A DNA stretch of 64,000 nucleotides. It comes from Jannaschia marina (lineage in GTDB: Bacteria > Pseudomonadota > Alphaproteobacteria > Rhodobacterales > Rhodobacteraceae). Numbering within the stretch: the stretch's first letter is position 1; each line of letters starts with the position of its first letter. The stretch is from contig NZ_JABVAX010000002.1 in NCBI RefSeq assembly GCF_013404595.1, forward strand, positions 62,001-126,000, in the 5' to 3' direction. The notes beneath the pieces are model-generated. The model was not told the origin of the DNA. It saw nothing but the letters and a program-made list of their open reading frames with translations, and searched no databases. Positions 40,014-49,044 of the stretch are shown here, piece after piece. Both the position numbers and the translations under genes were made by a program.

Positions 40014-40027
40014 TTGATCCAGCGCAA
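40014..40027. promoter_or_regulatory. FNR/FnrL-like half-conserved dyad upstream of ctaC
   Basis: TTGATCCAGCGCAA matches the FNR-family consensus TTGAT-N4-ATCAA in eight of ten positions. It lies in the 348-base gap 39894-40241 between divergent tldD and ctaC, 215 bases before the ctaC start. Redox control of an oxidase operon would make sense, but the right half-site is weak and the distance is long. I see nothing else definite in this gap. Confidence 0.3.
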
Positions 40028-40241
40028 GGCGCGACGGCGCGAATGGCACTACGGAGCGGCACAGGGAGGGCGGCCCCGAGGGGTCGCGGGGTTCCGGCGC
40101 AATCGGGATGCGCCGGGGCCTCGCGCGTGTGCGACATATGGCGCGGAGGTCTTGCGGACTCGGGGCCAGTTATGGTCTTAGGCGTGCCAAATGTCCCGCG
40201 CGGCCGCGACCCGCCGTGCTCCGCAATCAAGGAAAGACCTC

Positions 40242-41111
40242 ATGCAGATGCCCTCGTTCAAGGCCGCCGGCCTGACCGCAGCACTCGCGCTGGCCCCCTT
40301 CGCCGCTTCCGCCCAGTCGATCCTGGGCGATCTGCCGGTGATCGGGGAGCCGCAGGCCGGGGGCACCGGATTCCAGCCGGCCGCGACGTCGCTCGCGACC
40401 GAGATCCATTGGCTCGACACGTTCCTGCTGGTCATCATCACGATCATCGCGCTCTTCGTGACCGCGCTGATCGCCTGGGTCGTCGTGCGCTACAACCGCA
40501 AGGCCAACAGCGACCCCGCGACCTTCACGCACAATTCGCCGCTCGAGGTCGCCTGGACGATCGTGCCGATCCTTATCCTCGTGGGCATCGGGGCCTTCTC
40601 GCTGCCGGTGCTCTTCGACCAGCAGCGCATCCCCGAGGGCGAGGTCGTCGTGAAGGTGACCGGCTACCAGTGGTACTGGGGCTACGAGTACCCCGAGGAA
40701 GAGGGCGTCGAGTTCTCCTCCTACATGATCGGGGCCGATGCCGGGAACATGATGACCGATGAGGTCTCGGCCCAGCTGCAGGAGGCCGGCTATACCGACG
40801 ACCATTTCCGCCTCGCCACCGACACCGCCGTCGTCGTGCCCGTAGGCAAGACCGTGGTGATGCAGGTCACGGCGGGCGACGTGATCCACTCCTGGACGAT
40901 CCCCTCCTTCGGGGTGAAGCAGGACGGCATCCCCGGACGCCTCGCCCAGCTCTGGTTCAAGGCCGATCAGGAGGGGATCTACTTCGGCCAGTGCTCCGAG
41001 CTCTGCGGCATCTCCCACGCCTACATGCCGATTACCGTGAAGGTCGTTTCCGAGGAGAAATATGCCGAGTGGCTCGATGCCGTGAAGGCCGGCGAGATCG
41101 ACACCTGGTAA
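40242..41111 (+). CDS. ctaC: Cytochrome c oxidase subunit II
   Basis: 289 residues. Takes electrons from cytochrome c through the CuA centre. A signal peptide (about 1-24, cleaved after AASAQ) and two membrane helices (about 65-90 and 105-130) precede the periplasmic cupredoxin domain. CuA ligands are the His in IHSWTIP and Cys, Glu, Cys, His, Met in QCSELCGISHAYM; the aromatic patch YQWYWGYEYP is present. AAGGAAAGACC lies before ATG 40242. It opens the oxidase assembly operon. Confidence 0.96.
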   Translation: MQMPSFKAAGLTAALALAPFAASAQSILGDLPVIGEPQAGGTGFQPAATSLATEIHWLDTFLLVIITIIALFVTALIAWVVVRYNRKANSDPATFTHNSPLEVAWTIVPILILVGIGAFSLPVLFDQQRIPEGEVVVKVTGYQWYWGYEYPEEEGVEFSSYMIGADAGNMMTDEVSAQLQEAGYTDDHFRLATDTAVVVPVGKTVVMQVTAGDVIHSWTIPSFGVKQDGIPGRLAQLWFKADQEGIYFGQCSELCGISHAYMPITVKVVSEEKYAEWLDAVKAGEIDTW

Positions 41112-41135
41112 GACGCCGCTTCCGAAGGGACTGAC

Positions 41136-42077
41136 GTGACCGATCTGTCGCTCCATATGGCCCATGTCGACGGCCCGGCCGAAGAGGCCGGGCTGCGCGA
41201 TTACTGGCAGCTCCTGAAGCCGCGGCTGATGTCGCTGTCGGTCTTCACGGCGCTCGTGGGCCTTCTGGTCGCGCCGGAGGGGCTGCACCCCTTCCTCGCC
41301 GCCACGTCGATCCTCTGGATCGCGATCGGGGCCGGGGCGTCGGGCGCGCTCAACATGTGGTTCGACGCCGACATCGACCGGGTGATGAAGCGCACGCGCA
41401 ACCGCCCGATCCCGTCCGGCCGCGTCACCCCGTCGGACGCGCTGGCACTCGGGCTCTTCCTGACGGTGCTGTCGGTGACGATGCTCGGGCTGACCGCCAA
41501 TTGGGTCGCGGCCGGCTGGCTTCTCTTCACGATCTTCTTCTACGCCGTCATCTACTCGATGTGGCTCAAGCGCACGACCTCCTGGAACACCGTGATCGGA
41601 GGGCTGGCGGGGGCCTTCCCGCCGATGATCGGCTATGCTGCCGTCACGGGCACGACACCGCTCGAGGCCTGGCTGATGGTCGCGCTCATCTTCATGTGGA
41701 CGCCGCCTCACTTCTGGGCGCTCGCGCTCTTCGTGAAGCTCGACTATCACGTCGCCCGCATCCCGATGCTCACCGTCACCCACGGACGGGACGAGACCCG
41801 CCGGCAGACCTGGCTCTGGTCGCTGGGCCTCGTCGCGGTCTCCTTCGTGACCGCCTTCACGGCGATCGGCGGGCCGCTGACGCTTGCCGTCGCCTCGGTT
41901 CTGAATGCGGTCTGGCTGCAGCGCGCCTGGGCCGTCGTCCGGCGTGACGATCTCGACAGCGACGCCGATGCGCATCTGGCGGAACGGCGGCTCTTCAAGT
42001 GGTCGCTCATCTATCTCTTCGCGCATTTCGCGGTCTTCGTCGCCGAGGCTGCGCTCGGCCCCTACGGAGGCTGGTGA
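41136..42077 (+). CDS. ctaB: Protoheme IX farnesyltransferase
   Basis: 313 residues, about eight membrane helices. Makes heme O from heme B, the first step to heme A. The prenyl-diphosphate site NMWFDADIDRVMKRTRNRPIP and the second Asp-rich loop KLDYHVARIPMLTVTHG are conserved. GTG 41136 is the start, 24 bases after ctaC. Its stop overlaps the start of the small gene that follows (TGATG). Confidence 0.95.
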   Translation: MTDLSLHMAHVDGPAEEAGLRDYWQLLKPRLMSLSVFTALVGLLVAPEGLHPFLAATSILWIAIGAGASGALNMWFDADIDRVMKRTRNRPIPSGRVTPSDALALGLFLTVLSVTMLGLTANWVAAGWLLFTIFFYAVIYSMWLKRTTSWNTVIGGLAGAFPPMIGYAAVTGTTPLEAWLMVALIFMWTPPHFWALALFVKLDYHVARIPMLTVTHGRDETRRQTWLWSLGLVAVSFVTAFTAIGGPLTLAVASVLNAVWLQRAWAVVRRDDLDSDADAHLAERRLFKWSLIYLFAHFAVFVAEAALGPYGGW

Positions 42078-42280
42078 TGCATCAGGACCACGAGCTTCAC
42101 GTCCGCCGCCGGGGCCGGAACTTCGGTCTTCTGGCCGTTCTGCTGGGCTTTATCGTGATCGTCTTCGCGCTCACGGTCGTGAAGGTGACGACCGGCGGCT
42201 TCGCCGAGGCATTTGACCACGTTGCGCGCCCGGCCCTCGTACCCGACGATGGGGCCACACCGACGGAGGACGACGAATGA
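42077..42280 (+). CDS. Small single-helix protein of the oxidase operon (CtaX/CoxF-like)
   Basis: 67 residues with one membrane helix (about 16-38, NFGLLAVLLGFIVIVFALTVV) and an acidic C-terminus. Rhodobacterales operons carry a short protein in this place between ctaB and ctaG; it is thought to help oxidase assembly, but its job is unproven. It overlaps ctaB by one base and ctaG by four bases (ATGA), so all three are translationally coupled. Confidence 0.8.
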   Translation: MHQDHELHVRRRGRNFGLLAVLLGFIVIVFALTVVKVTTGGFAEAFDHVARPALVPDDGATPTEDDE

Positions 42281-42873
42281 AGACCTGGTGGCGCAACCTG
42301 ACGGACAATGGCCGCGTCGTCGCGATGACGCTTTTCACCGTTCTCGGCATGGGTTCGCTCGGCTGGGCCGCGGTCCCGCTCTACGATCTGTTCTGCCGCG
42401 TGACCGGTTATGGCGGCACGACTGCGCGGGCCGAGGCCGGAGCCGGCGAAGTACTGGAGCGGACGGTTCTGGTGCGCTTCGACGCGAGCCGCGAGCGCGA
42501 CATGCCCTGGGACTTCAAGCCGTCGCAAACGACCATGCGCGTGCGTATCGGCGAGACCAACCTTGCGTTCTACGAGGCGACGAACCCGACCGACGAGCCC
42601 GTCGCCGGCACGGCAAGCTACAACGTCGCGCCCTATGCCGCGGGCCCCCATTTCGTGAAGATCGCCTGCTTCTGCTTCGAGGAGCAGATCCTTCAGCCCG
42701 GCGAAACCGTCTCCATGCCCGTCACCTTCTACGTCGACCCCGCGATCGTCGACGACCCGGAAGCGAAGGGCGTGCCCGAAATAACCCTGTCCTACACCTT
42801 CCACACGATGGACTTGCCCGACGACTACGCCGCGCTTACGAGCGGTGAAGACGCGGCGACGCAGACCAACTGA
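42277..42873 (+). CDS. ctaG: Cytochrome c oxidase assembly protein CtaG/Cox11
   Basis: 198 residues. A single N-terminal membrane helix (about 14-34) anchors a periplasmic Ig-like domain that delivers copper to the CuB site of subunit I. The copper ligands are in [10 protein letters not shown], and [12 protein letters not shown] and the C-terminal LSYTFHTM are family marks. ATGA overlap with the preceding small gene sets the start. Twelve bases separate it from ctaE. Confidence 0.95.
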   Translation: MKTWWRNLTDNGRVVAMTLFTVLGMGSLGWAAVPLYDLFCRVTGYGGTTARAEAGAGEVLERTVLVRFDASRERDMPWDFKPSQTTMRVRIGETNLAFYEATNPTDEPVAGTASYNVAPYAAGPHFVKIACFCFEEQILQPGETVSMPVTFYVDPAIVDDPEAKGVPEITLSYTFHTMDLPDDYAALTSGEDAATQTN

Positions 42874-42884
42874 GAGGCGACGAA

Positions 42885-43688
42885 ATGGCCCAGGCCAAGA
42901 ACCACGACTATCACATCCTTCCGCCCTCTATCTGGCCGTTCCTCGGCTCGGTCTCCGGCTTCATCATGCTGCTGGGGGCGGTCTTCTGGATGAAGGACCA
43001 TTCGAACCCCTGGATGTTCGCCGTCGGCTTCGTCGGCGTTCTCGGCGTGATGTTCGCCTGGTGGGCGGACGTCGTGAAGGAATCGAACGTGGGCGACCAC
43101 ACGCCCGTCGTGCGCATCGGCCTGCGCTACGGCTTCATCTTCTTCATCATGTCGGAGGTGATGTTCTTCGCGGCCTGGTTCTGGAGCTTCTTCAAGCACG
43201 CGATCTATCCGATGGGGCCCGACAGCCCGGCCGTCGACGGAGTCTGGCCGCCCGCCGGTATCGAGACCTTCGATCCTTGGCACCTGCCGCTCATCAACAC
43301 CCTGATCCTGCTCTGCTCGGGCGCGGCCGCGACCTGGGCGCACCACGCGCTCGTGCACGAGAACAACCGACAGGACATGAAGTGGGGCCTGATCCTCGCC
43401 ATCGTTCTGGGCGTGATCTTCACGGGGTTCCAAGCCTACGAATACACCCATGCGAGCTTCGGCTTCGCCGGCAACATCTATGGCGCGAACTTCTTCATGG
43501 CGACCGGCTTCCACGGCGTTCACGTCATCATCGGCACGATCTTCCTCGCCGTCTGCCTCTTCCGCCTCCAGGCCGGGCATTTTTCGCCGTCGAAGCACAT
43601 CGGCTTCGAGGCCGCGGCCTGGTACTGGCACTTCGTCGACGTGGTCTGGCTCTTCCTCTTCGCGGCCGTCTACGTCTGGGGCGGCTGA
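42885..43688 (+). CDS. ctaE: Cytochrome c oxidase subunit III
   Basis: 267 residues with seven membrane helices. Core subunit of the aa3 oxidase that stabilises subunit I. Conserved pieces include [17 protein letters not shown], the lipid-site [27 protein letters not shown], and the C-terminal [24 protein letters not shown] precedes the ATG. The catalytic subunit I gene ctaD is not in the window, which is normal for this group. Confidence 0.96.
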   Translation: MAQAKNHDYHILPPSIWPFLGSVSGFIMLLGAVFWMKDHSNPWMFAVGFVGVLGVMFAWWADVVKESNVGDHTPVVRIGLRYGFIFFIMSEVMFFAAWFWSFFKHAIYPMGPDSPAVDGVWPPAGIETFDPWHLPLINTLILLCSGAAATWAHHALVHENNRQDMKWGLILAIVLGVIFTGFQAYEYTHASFGFAGNIYGANFFMATGFHGVHVIIGTIFLAVCLFRLQAGHFSPSKHIGFEAAAWYWHFVDVVWLFLFAAVYVWGG

Positions 43689-43713
43689 CGCCCCCGATTT
43701 CGGCAACTCGGGC

Positions 43714-43732
43714 GGCGCGGGTCTTCCGCGCC
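43714..43732 (+). terminator. Hairpin after ctaE
   Basis: GGCGCGG at 43714-43720 pairs with CCGCGCC at 43726-43732 around GTCTT, followed by GTTTCCCGTTT. It may attenuate transcription between ctaE and surf1; the T-rich tail is broken, so it is a weak terminator at best. Confidence 0.45.
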
Positions 43733-43757
43733 GTTTCCCGTTTCAAGGGCCCCTGAC

Positions 43758-44420
43758 ATGCGCTTCGCGATCCCCGCGCTCTTCGGACTGATCGGCTTCG
43801 CCGTGCTCTGCACGCTCGGTGTCTGGCAGCTGCAGCGGATGGAGTGGAAGCACGCGATGATCGCGGAGATCGAGGCCCGCATCGACGCGGAGCCCGCCGC
43901 CCTCCCGGACATGCCTGCCGAGGCCGCCGACAATTTCGCCCCCGTCGCGCTCACGGGCCGTATCGACGGTGAACCGCTTCGCGTCCTCGGGGCGTGGCGC
44001 GCTGGGGGAACGGGTTTTCGCGTCGTCACCCCGGTCGAGACCGGCGGCAGGCGCATCCTCGTCGACCTCGGTGTCGTGCCGCTCGATGCGGGCGAGACGA
44101 TCGCATTGCCGGACGTTCCCATCGAGATCACCGGCAATCTCAACTGGCCCGACGACGCGAACGCGGGCACGCCCGACCCAGACGGCGACACCTGGTTCGC
44201 CCGCGACGTCGCCGCGATGGCCGCGGCGCGGGGCACCGAGCCCGTGCTCGTCGTCGCCGCCGCCACCACGCCGCCGCTCGCCGTCACGCCCGTCCCCGTC
44301 GGCACCGACGGCATCCCCGACAACCATCTGGGCTACGCGATCCAGTGGTTCGGGCTTGCTACCGTCTGGTTGGGGATGACAGTCTTCCTGCTGTGGCGTA
44401 TCAGGCGGCGCACTCTCTGA
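43758..44420 (+). CDS. SURF1 family oxidase assembly protein
   Basis: 220 residues with a membrane helix at each end (about 3-21, and about 193-212) and a periplasmic loop between, the SURF1 layout. GVWQLQRMEWK at the front and NHLGYAIQWFGLATVWLGM at the back are conserved. SURF1 helps insert heme a into cytochrome oxidase. It follows ctaE after 69 bases with a hairpin in the gap and is 13 bases ahead of thrC. Confidence 0.92.
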   Translation: MRFAIPALFGLIGFAVLCTLGVWQLQRMEWKHAMIAEIEARIDAEPAALPDMPAEAADNFAPVALTGRIDGEPLRVLGAWRAGGTGFRVVTPVETGGRRILVDLGVVPLDAGETIALPDVPIEITGNLNWPDDANAGTPDPDGDTWFARDVAAMAAARGTEPVLVVAAATTPPLAVTPVPVGTDGIPDNHLGYAIQWFGLATVWLGMTVFLLWRIRRRTL

Positions 44421-44433
44421 AGGCTCTATTGTG

Positions 44434-45813
44434 ATGCGGTACATTTCCACCCGTGGCGACGCCCCCATTCTGGGGTTCGAGGATACGATGCTGACCGGCC
44501 TCGCGCGCGACGGTGGCCTCTACGTTCCCGAAGACCTGCCGACCCTGTCGCGGGGCGACATCGCCGCGCTCGCCGGCCTGCCCTACGAGGAGGTGGCGGT
44601 GCGCGTCATGGCCCCCTTCGTACGCGATGCTTTCGACGAGGCGACCTTCGCCGGTCTGGTCGAGCGGGCCTACGCGGGTTTCGGCCACGACGCCCGCGCG
44701 CCGCTGAAGCAGCTGGCTCCGAACCATTTCCTGCTGGAGCTGTTCCACGGGCCGACGCTCGCGTTCAAGGACTTCGCGATGCAGCTCATCGGGCAGATGT
44801 TCGAGCACACGTTGACCAAGCGGGGCGAGCGGGTCACCATCGTCGGGGCGACGTCCGGCGACACCGGCTCGGCGGCGATGGAGGCCTTCCGGGGGCTCGA
44901 CGCGGTCGATGTCTTCATCCTCTACCCGCACGGCCGCGTCTCGGAGGTGCAGCGCCGGCAGATGACGACGCCGGCGGAGGCCAATGTCCACGCGCTCGCC
45001 ATCGACGGGCACTTCGACGACGCGCAGGCCCGTGTGAAGGACATGTTCAACCACTTCGACTTCCGCGACCGCGTGCGGCTCGCGGGTGTGAACTCGATCA
45101 ACTTCGCCCGCGTGCTGGCGCAGGTCGTCTACTACTTCAGCGCCGCGACGGCCCTCGGTGCGCCGCACCGCGAGGTGTCGTTCACGGTGCCCACGGGCAA
45201 CTTCGGCGACATCTTCGCGGGCCATATCGCCAAGCGCATGGGCCTGCCGATCCGGCAGCTCGTCGTGGCGACGAACCAGAACGACATCCTGCATCGCTGC
45301 CTGACGACGGGCGAGTATCGCCCGGGCACCGTGGAGCCGTCGATCTCGCCTTCGATGGACATTCAGGTCAGCTCCAACTTCGAGCGGGCGCTGCACTTGG
45401 CCTATGGCGGCGACGGACGCGCCATTGCCCAGCTCATGGCGGAACTGAAGGAGGGCGGCTTCACCGTCAGTCAGGGCGCGCTGCAGGCGCTGCAGGAGGT
45501 CTATGCCTCCGGCCGGGCGACGGAGGCCGAGACGACGGCGGCCATCGGCTCCTACCTGAAGCGCAGCGGTGAATTGCTCTGCCCGCATACGGCCGTCGGC
45601 ACCCATGTCGCCGAGGCGCATCTGGGCGACGTGCCGATGGTGACGCTCGCCACCGCCCATCCCGCCAAGTTCCCCGACGCCGTCGAGGCCGCGACGGGCG
45701 TCCGCCCGGCCCTGCCGCCGCGAATGGCCGACCTCTTCGACCGCGACGAGCGCATCACGCGGGTCGAGAATGATCTCGCCGCCGTCGAAGCCGTCATCGA
45801 CGCCCGTATCTGA
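44434..45813 (+). CDS. thrC: Threonine synthase
   Basis: 459 residues. PLP enzyme that converts O-phosphohomoserine to threonine. MRYISTRGDAPILGFEDTML is the standard N-terminus, LAFKDFAMQ carries the PLP Lys, and GATSGDTGSAA is the phosphate-binding loop. ATG 44434 is preferred over the GTG one codon earlier. thrC directly after surf1 is a conserved order in Rhodobacterales. Confidence 0.95.
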   Translation: MRYISTRGDAPILGFEDTMLTGLARDGGLYVPEDLPTLSRGDIAALAGLPYEEVAVRVMAPFVRDAFDEATFAGLVERAYAGFGHDARAPLKQLAPNHFLLELFHGPTLAFKDFAMQLIGQMFEHTLTKRGERVTIVGATSGDTGSAAMEAFRGLDAVDVFILYPHGRVSEVQRRQMTTPAEANVHALAIDGHFDDAQARVKDMFNHFDFRDRVRLAGVNSINFARVLAQVVYYFSAATALGAPHREVSFTVPTGNFGDIFAGHIAKRMGLPIRQLVVATNQNDILHRCLTTGEYRPGTVEPSISPSMDIQVSSNFERALHLAYGGDGRAIAQLMAELKEGGFTVSQGALQALQEVYASGRATEAETTAAIGSYLKRSGELLCPHTAVGTHVAEAHLGDVPMVTLATAHPAKFPDAVEAATGVRPALPPRMADLFDRDERITRVENDLAAVEAVIDARI

Positions 45814-45824
45814 AGGCCCACCGC

Positions 45825-47084
45825 ATGAGCACGCAACTCCACCGCCTTCCGAACGGCTTTCGCGTCGTGACCGAGCATATGCCGGGCCTGCAATCAGCGA
45901 GCGTCGGCGTCTGGGTCGGTGCCGGCGGGCGTCATGAGGCGGCGGAGCAGAATGGGATCGCGCATTTCCTCGAGCACATGGCCTTCAAGGGCACCGAACG
46001 GCGGAGCGCGCTGCAGATCGCCGAGCAGATCGAGGACGTGGGCGGCTACATCAACGCCTATACCTCGCGCGAGGTCACGGCCTACTACGCCCGCGTCCTG
46101 GGCGAGGACGTGGCGCTGGCCGCGGACCTCATCGCCGACATCGTACTGAACCCGGTCTTCGACCCGCGCGAGATCGAGATCGAACGCGGCGTCATCCTGC
46201 AGGAGATCGGGCAGGCGCTCGACACGCCCGACGACATCATCTTCGACTGGCTGCAGGAGGCCGCCTATCCCGAGCAGCCGCTCGGTCGCACCATCCTCGG
46301 GCCGAGCGAGCGCGTGCAGGCGTTCGAGCGCGCGGACCTGCAGCGATTCACCGCCGAGCACTATGGCCCCGAGCAGATGATCCTCGCGGCCGCCGGTGCG
46401 GTCGACCACGACGCGCTCTGCCGCATGGCGGAGGATCTCTTCGGCCACCTGCCGCGCCGGCCCCTCATCGAGCCGACGCCCGGGCGGTTTAGGGGCGGCG
46501 AGATCCGGCAGGCCAAGTCGCTGGAACAGGCGCATATCGCACTCGGCTTCACGCAGCCGGGCTATCGCGACGACGGCATCTACGCCGCGCAGGTCTTCGC
46601 GGGGGCGATGGGGGGCGGCATGTCCTCGCGGCTCTTCCAGGAGGCGCGGGAGAAGCGCGGCCTCTGCTACACGATCTTCGCGAGCGTGGCGGCGCATTCG
46701 GACGGCGGTATGCTCACGGTCTACGCCGGTACCGGAGCCGAGGACGTCGGCGATCTCGCGCGGCTGACGATCGACGAATTGAAACGTGCCGCCGACGACA
46801 TGACCGAGGCCGAGGTGGCGCGCGCGCGGGCGCAGATGAAGTCGGGGATGCTCATGGGTCTCGAATCGCCCAGCAGCCGCGCCGAGCGCCTCGCCCGCGT
46901 CGTCGCGATCTGGGACCGCGTGCCACCGCTTGCGGAGACCATCGGCAGGATCGACGCCGTCGATGTGGCCGCCGTACGCGCCCATGCCGCCCGCCTGACC
47001 GACGGCGAACCGGCGCTTGCGCTCTATGGCCCGGTAGAGCACGCGCCGGACGTCGCGGCGCTGCGCGACCGGCTCGCCGCATGA
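45825..47084 (+). CDS. M16-family zinc peptidase (processing-peptidase type)
   Basis: 419 residues, one polypeptide of the mitochondrial processing peptidase-like group. The inverted zinc motif HFLEHMAFKGT gives His, Glu, His, and the third ligand Glu is in EIEIERGVILQEI. The Gly-rich loop AMGGGMSSRLFQEAREKRGLCY is conserved. It probably degrades or trims peptides in the cytoplasm. It starts 11 bases after thrC and overlaps the next gene by four bases (ATGA). Confidence 0.93.
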   Translation: MSTQLHRLPNGFRVVTEHMPGLQSASVGVWVGAGGRHEAAEQNGIAHFLEHMAFKGTERRSALQIAEQIEDVGGYINAYTSREVTAYYARVLGEDVALAADLIADIVLNPVFDPREIEIERGVILQEIGQALDTPDDIIFDWLQEAAYPEQPLGRTILGPSERVQAFERADLQRFTAEHYGPEQMILAAAGAVDHDALCRMAEDLFGHLPRRPLIEPTPGRFRGGEIRQAKSLEQAHIALGFTQPGYRDDGIYAAQVFAGAMGGGMSSRLFQEAREKRGLCYTIFASVAAHSDGGMLTVYAGTGAEDVGDLARLTIDELKRAADDMTEAEVARARAQMKSGMLMGLESPSSRAERLARVVAIWDRVPPLAETIGRIDAVDVAAVRAHAARLTDGEPALALYGPVEHAPDVAALRDRLAA

Positions 47085-47665
47085 TCTTCGGTGCCCTGCG
47101 CAAGCCACGGATCCAGACCGAGCGCCTGCTCCTGCGCCTGCCGCAGCATTCGGACTACCGCGCCTGGGCCGCGCTGCGCGAAAGCTCCGCCGCCTTCCTG
47201 CAGCCCTGGGAGCCGGAGTGGGCGGCGGACCACCTGAGCCGCAAGAGCTTCACCAACCGCGTCCATTGGGCAAGCCGCAGCCACGGGCAGGGGACGGCGC
47301 TCGCGCTGTTCCTGGCACGGAAGTCCGACGACGCGATCGTGGGCGCGATCACCCTCGACAACGTGCGCCGGGGCCCGGCGCAGTCGGCGACCTTGGGCTA
47401 CTGGATCGGGCAGCAATACGCGCGGCAGGGCTACATGCGCGAGGCGATCCTGGCGCTGTCGCACCACGCCTTCGCCCGCCTCGACCTCAGCCGTCTGGAG
47501 GCGGCCTGCCTTGAGGAAAACGTGGCCTCCCGCGGCCTGCTGGAGCGGTCGGGCTTCAAGTACGAGGGGGTCGCCCAAAGCTATCTTCAGATCGCCGGTC
47601 GCTGGCGCAACCACGTCCTCTACGCGATGCTGCGGTCCGACCGCCGGGGGCGGGCCGACACCTGA
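47081..47665 (+). CDS. GNAT N-acetyltransferase, RimJ type
   Basis: 194 residues close to RimJ, the acetylase of ribosomal protein S5, and to its general relatives. QTERLLLRLPQHSDYRAWAALRESS, LGYWIGQQYARQGYMREAILAL and LEAACLEENVASRGLLERSGF are the family stretches. It is coupled to the M16 peptidase by ATGA. This peptidase-acetyltransferase pair is common in the order, suggesting a shared transcript rather than a shared pathway. Confidence 0.88.
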   Translation: MIFGALRKPRIQTERLLLRLPQHSDYRAWAALRESSAAFLQPWEPEWAADHLSRKSFTNRVHWASRSHGQGTALALFLARKSDDAIVGAITLDNVRRGPAQSATLGYWIGQQYARQGYMREAILALSHHAFARLDLSRLEAACLEENVASRGLLERSGFKYEGVAQSYLQIAGRWRNHVLYAMLRSDRRGRADT

Positions 47666-47725
47666 GCGATTGAACTGGACGCGGTGCTCGTGCGTTTGGT
47701 GCCATATGCCGAAAGGAGGTCGCCC

Positions 47726-48163
47726 ATGCCCGACGTATCCGACGACGGCGTGCCCAAAGACGCCGTCCGCGCAATCCAGACTACGGTTCCCGACGTCTTC
47801 GCCTTCGAGATCGACGGCGAGGTGAGCGCCGCCGACATGGAGGCGATGGCCGAGAAGATGAACGCCGCGTTCGACGCCTGGCCGCGTGTGAGCCTCGTTC
47901 TGATCTTTCGCTCCTACGAGGGCAGCGAACTCGGGGCGGGCTTCGACTGGGCGTCGATCAAGTCCCGTCTGCGGTCGCTCTCGAACCTCGACAAATATGT
48001 CGTCGTCGGCGCGCCCGAGGGGGCCGAGCGGATGATCGAGGGGCTGGGCCGCATCCTGCCGGTCGAGGCGATGACGTTCGATCTGAGCGAAATGGCGGAA
48101 GCTTGGGAGGCGGTCGGCGCGAAGCCCGTGCGATCCGGTGGCGAAACGTCTCCGGCTCCGTGA
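47726..48163 (+). CDS. SpoIIAA-like (STAS-related) protein
   Basis: 145 residues. Matches the SpoIIAA-like family: FAFEIDGEVSAADMEAMAEKM, LVLIFRSYEGSELGAGFDW and DKYVVVGAPEGAERMIEGL. The fold resembles STAS anti-sigma antagonists, but members often bind lipids or have no known role; the phosphorylatable Ser of true SpoIIAA is not evident. ATG 47726 has a perfect AGGAGGT six bases upstream; the longer frame from 47684 does not. Confidence 0.82.
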   Translation: MPDVSDDGVPKDAVRAIQTTVPDVFAFEIDGEVSAADMEAMAEKMNAAFDAWPRVSLVLIFRSYEGSELGAGFDWASIKSRLRSLSNLDKYVVVGAPEGAERMIEGLGRILPVEAMTFDLSEMAEAWEAVGAKPVRSGGETSPAP

Positions 48164-48216
48164 TGTGACTGGCCCCGGCACGGGAATCGCGCGATGATCG
48201 CAGCGGAGGTGCTGCC

Positions 48217-49044
48217 ATGATCCGTCCAGCCGCCCTGATCGCCTGTCTTCTGGCGGCGTGTGCATCGCCCGCTACCACGCAGGAGGAACGCCGCCCTAGC
48301 CATTGCATCGCGATCGCCGAGGCGGGCGGTTTCGTCCACAAAGCCAGTTTCGCCGCCCCGCTCGAGCCCTTTTCGGTGCGGATCAACTACGTCGACCATT
48401 CCATGTTCCTGATCGAGACGGAGGGCGGTCTGCGCGCAGTCACCGATTTCTCGGGTTTCATCGGCGCGACCCGTGCGCCCGACGTGGTGACGATGAACCG
48501 TGCGCATATCTCCCATTGGACGCCGACGCCCGACCCGGAGATCGACCATGTGCTGCCCGGCTGGTCCGACCGTGTCGGAGAGCCGGTCGACCACCACCTC
48601 GACTTGGGCGAGATGCTGGTACGCTCGGTCTCCACCGACATCCGCTCCCGCGCCGGCGCTGGGGTCGAGGAGAACGGCAATTCGATCTTCGTCTTCGAGG
48701 TCGCGGGTCTCTGCATCGGACATCTGGGTCACCTCCACCATGAGCCGGATGCGACGCAATACGCGGCTCTCGGGCGGCTCGACGTGGTGATGGCCCCGGT
48801 GGACGGCGGGCTGACGCTGGAGTTGCCGGTGATGATCCGGGTGCTGCAACGGCTGCGCTCTTCCGTGATCCTGCCGATGCACTGGTTCGGGCCGTCGTCC
48901 CTCGATGCATTCCTGAACGGCATGGAGGACGACTTTGACATCGAGCGGCGGGACGCCAGTTTTCTCGAAATATCTCTCAACACCCTGCCGCGACGACCGA
49001 CGGTGATCGTGCTACGCCCCTCCTTCCTGACGGACCCCCAGTGA
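48217..49044 (+). CDS. Lipoprotein with metallo-beta-lactamase-like fold
   Basis: 275 residues. A lipobox LLAAC at 12-16 marks an exported lipoprotein. The rest resembles the UlaG-like branch of the metallo-beta-lactamase fold: VDHSMFLIET, HISHWTPTPD, CIGHLGHLHHEPD and ILPMHWFGPSSLDAF supply the usual His and Asp ligands, though the first HxHxDH cluster is only partly preserved. Substrate unknown. GGAGGTGCTGCC precedes the ATG. The stop overlaps the start of the FAD enzyme (GTGA). Confidence 0.75.
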   Translation: MIRPAALIACLLAACASPATTQEERRPSHCIAIAEAGGFVHKASFAAPLEPFSVRINYVDHSMFLIETEGGLRAVTDFSGFIGATRAPDVVTMNRAHISHWTPTPDPEIDHVLPGWSDRVGEPVDHHLDLGEMLVRSVSTDIRSRAGAGVEENGNSIFVFEVAGLCIGHLGHLHHEPDATQYAALGRLDVVMAPVDGGLTLELPVMIRVLQRLRSSVILPMHWFGPSSLDAFLNGMEDDFDIERRDASFLEISLNTLPRRPTVIVLRPSFLTDPQ

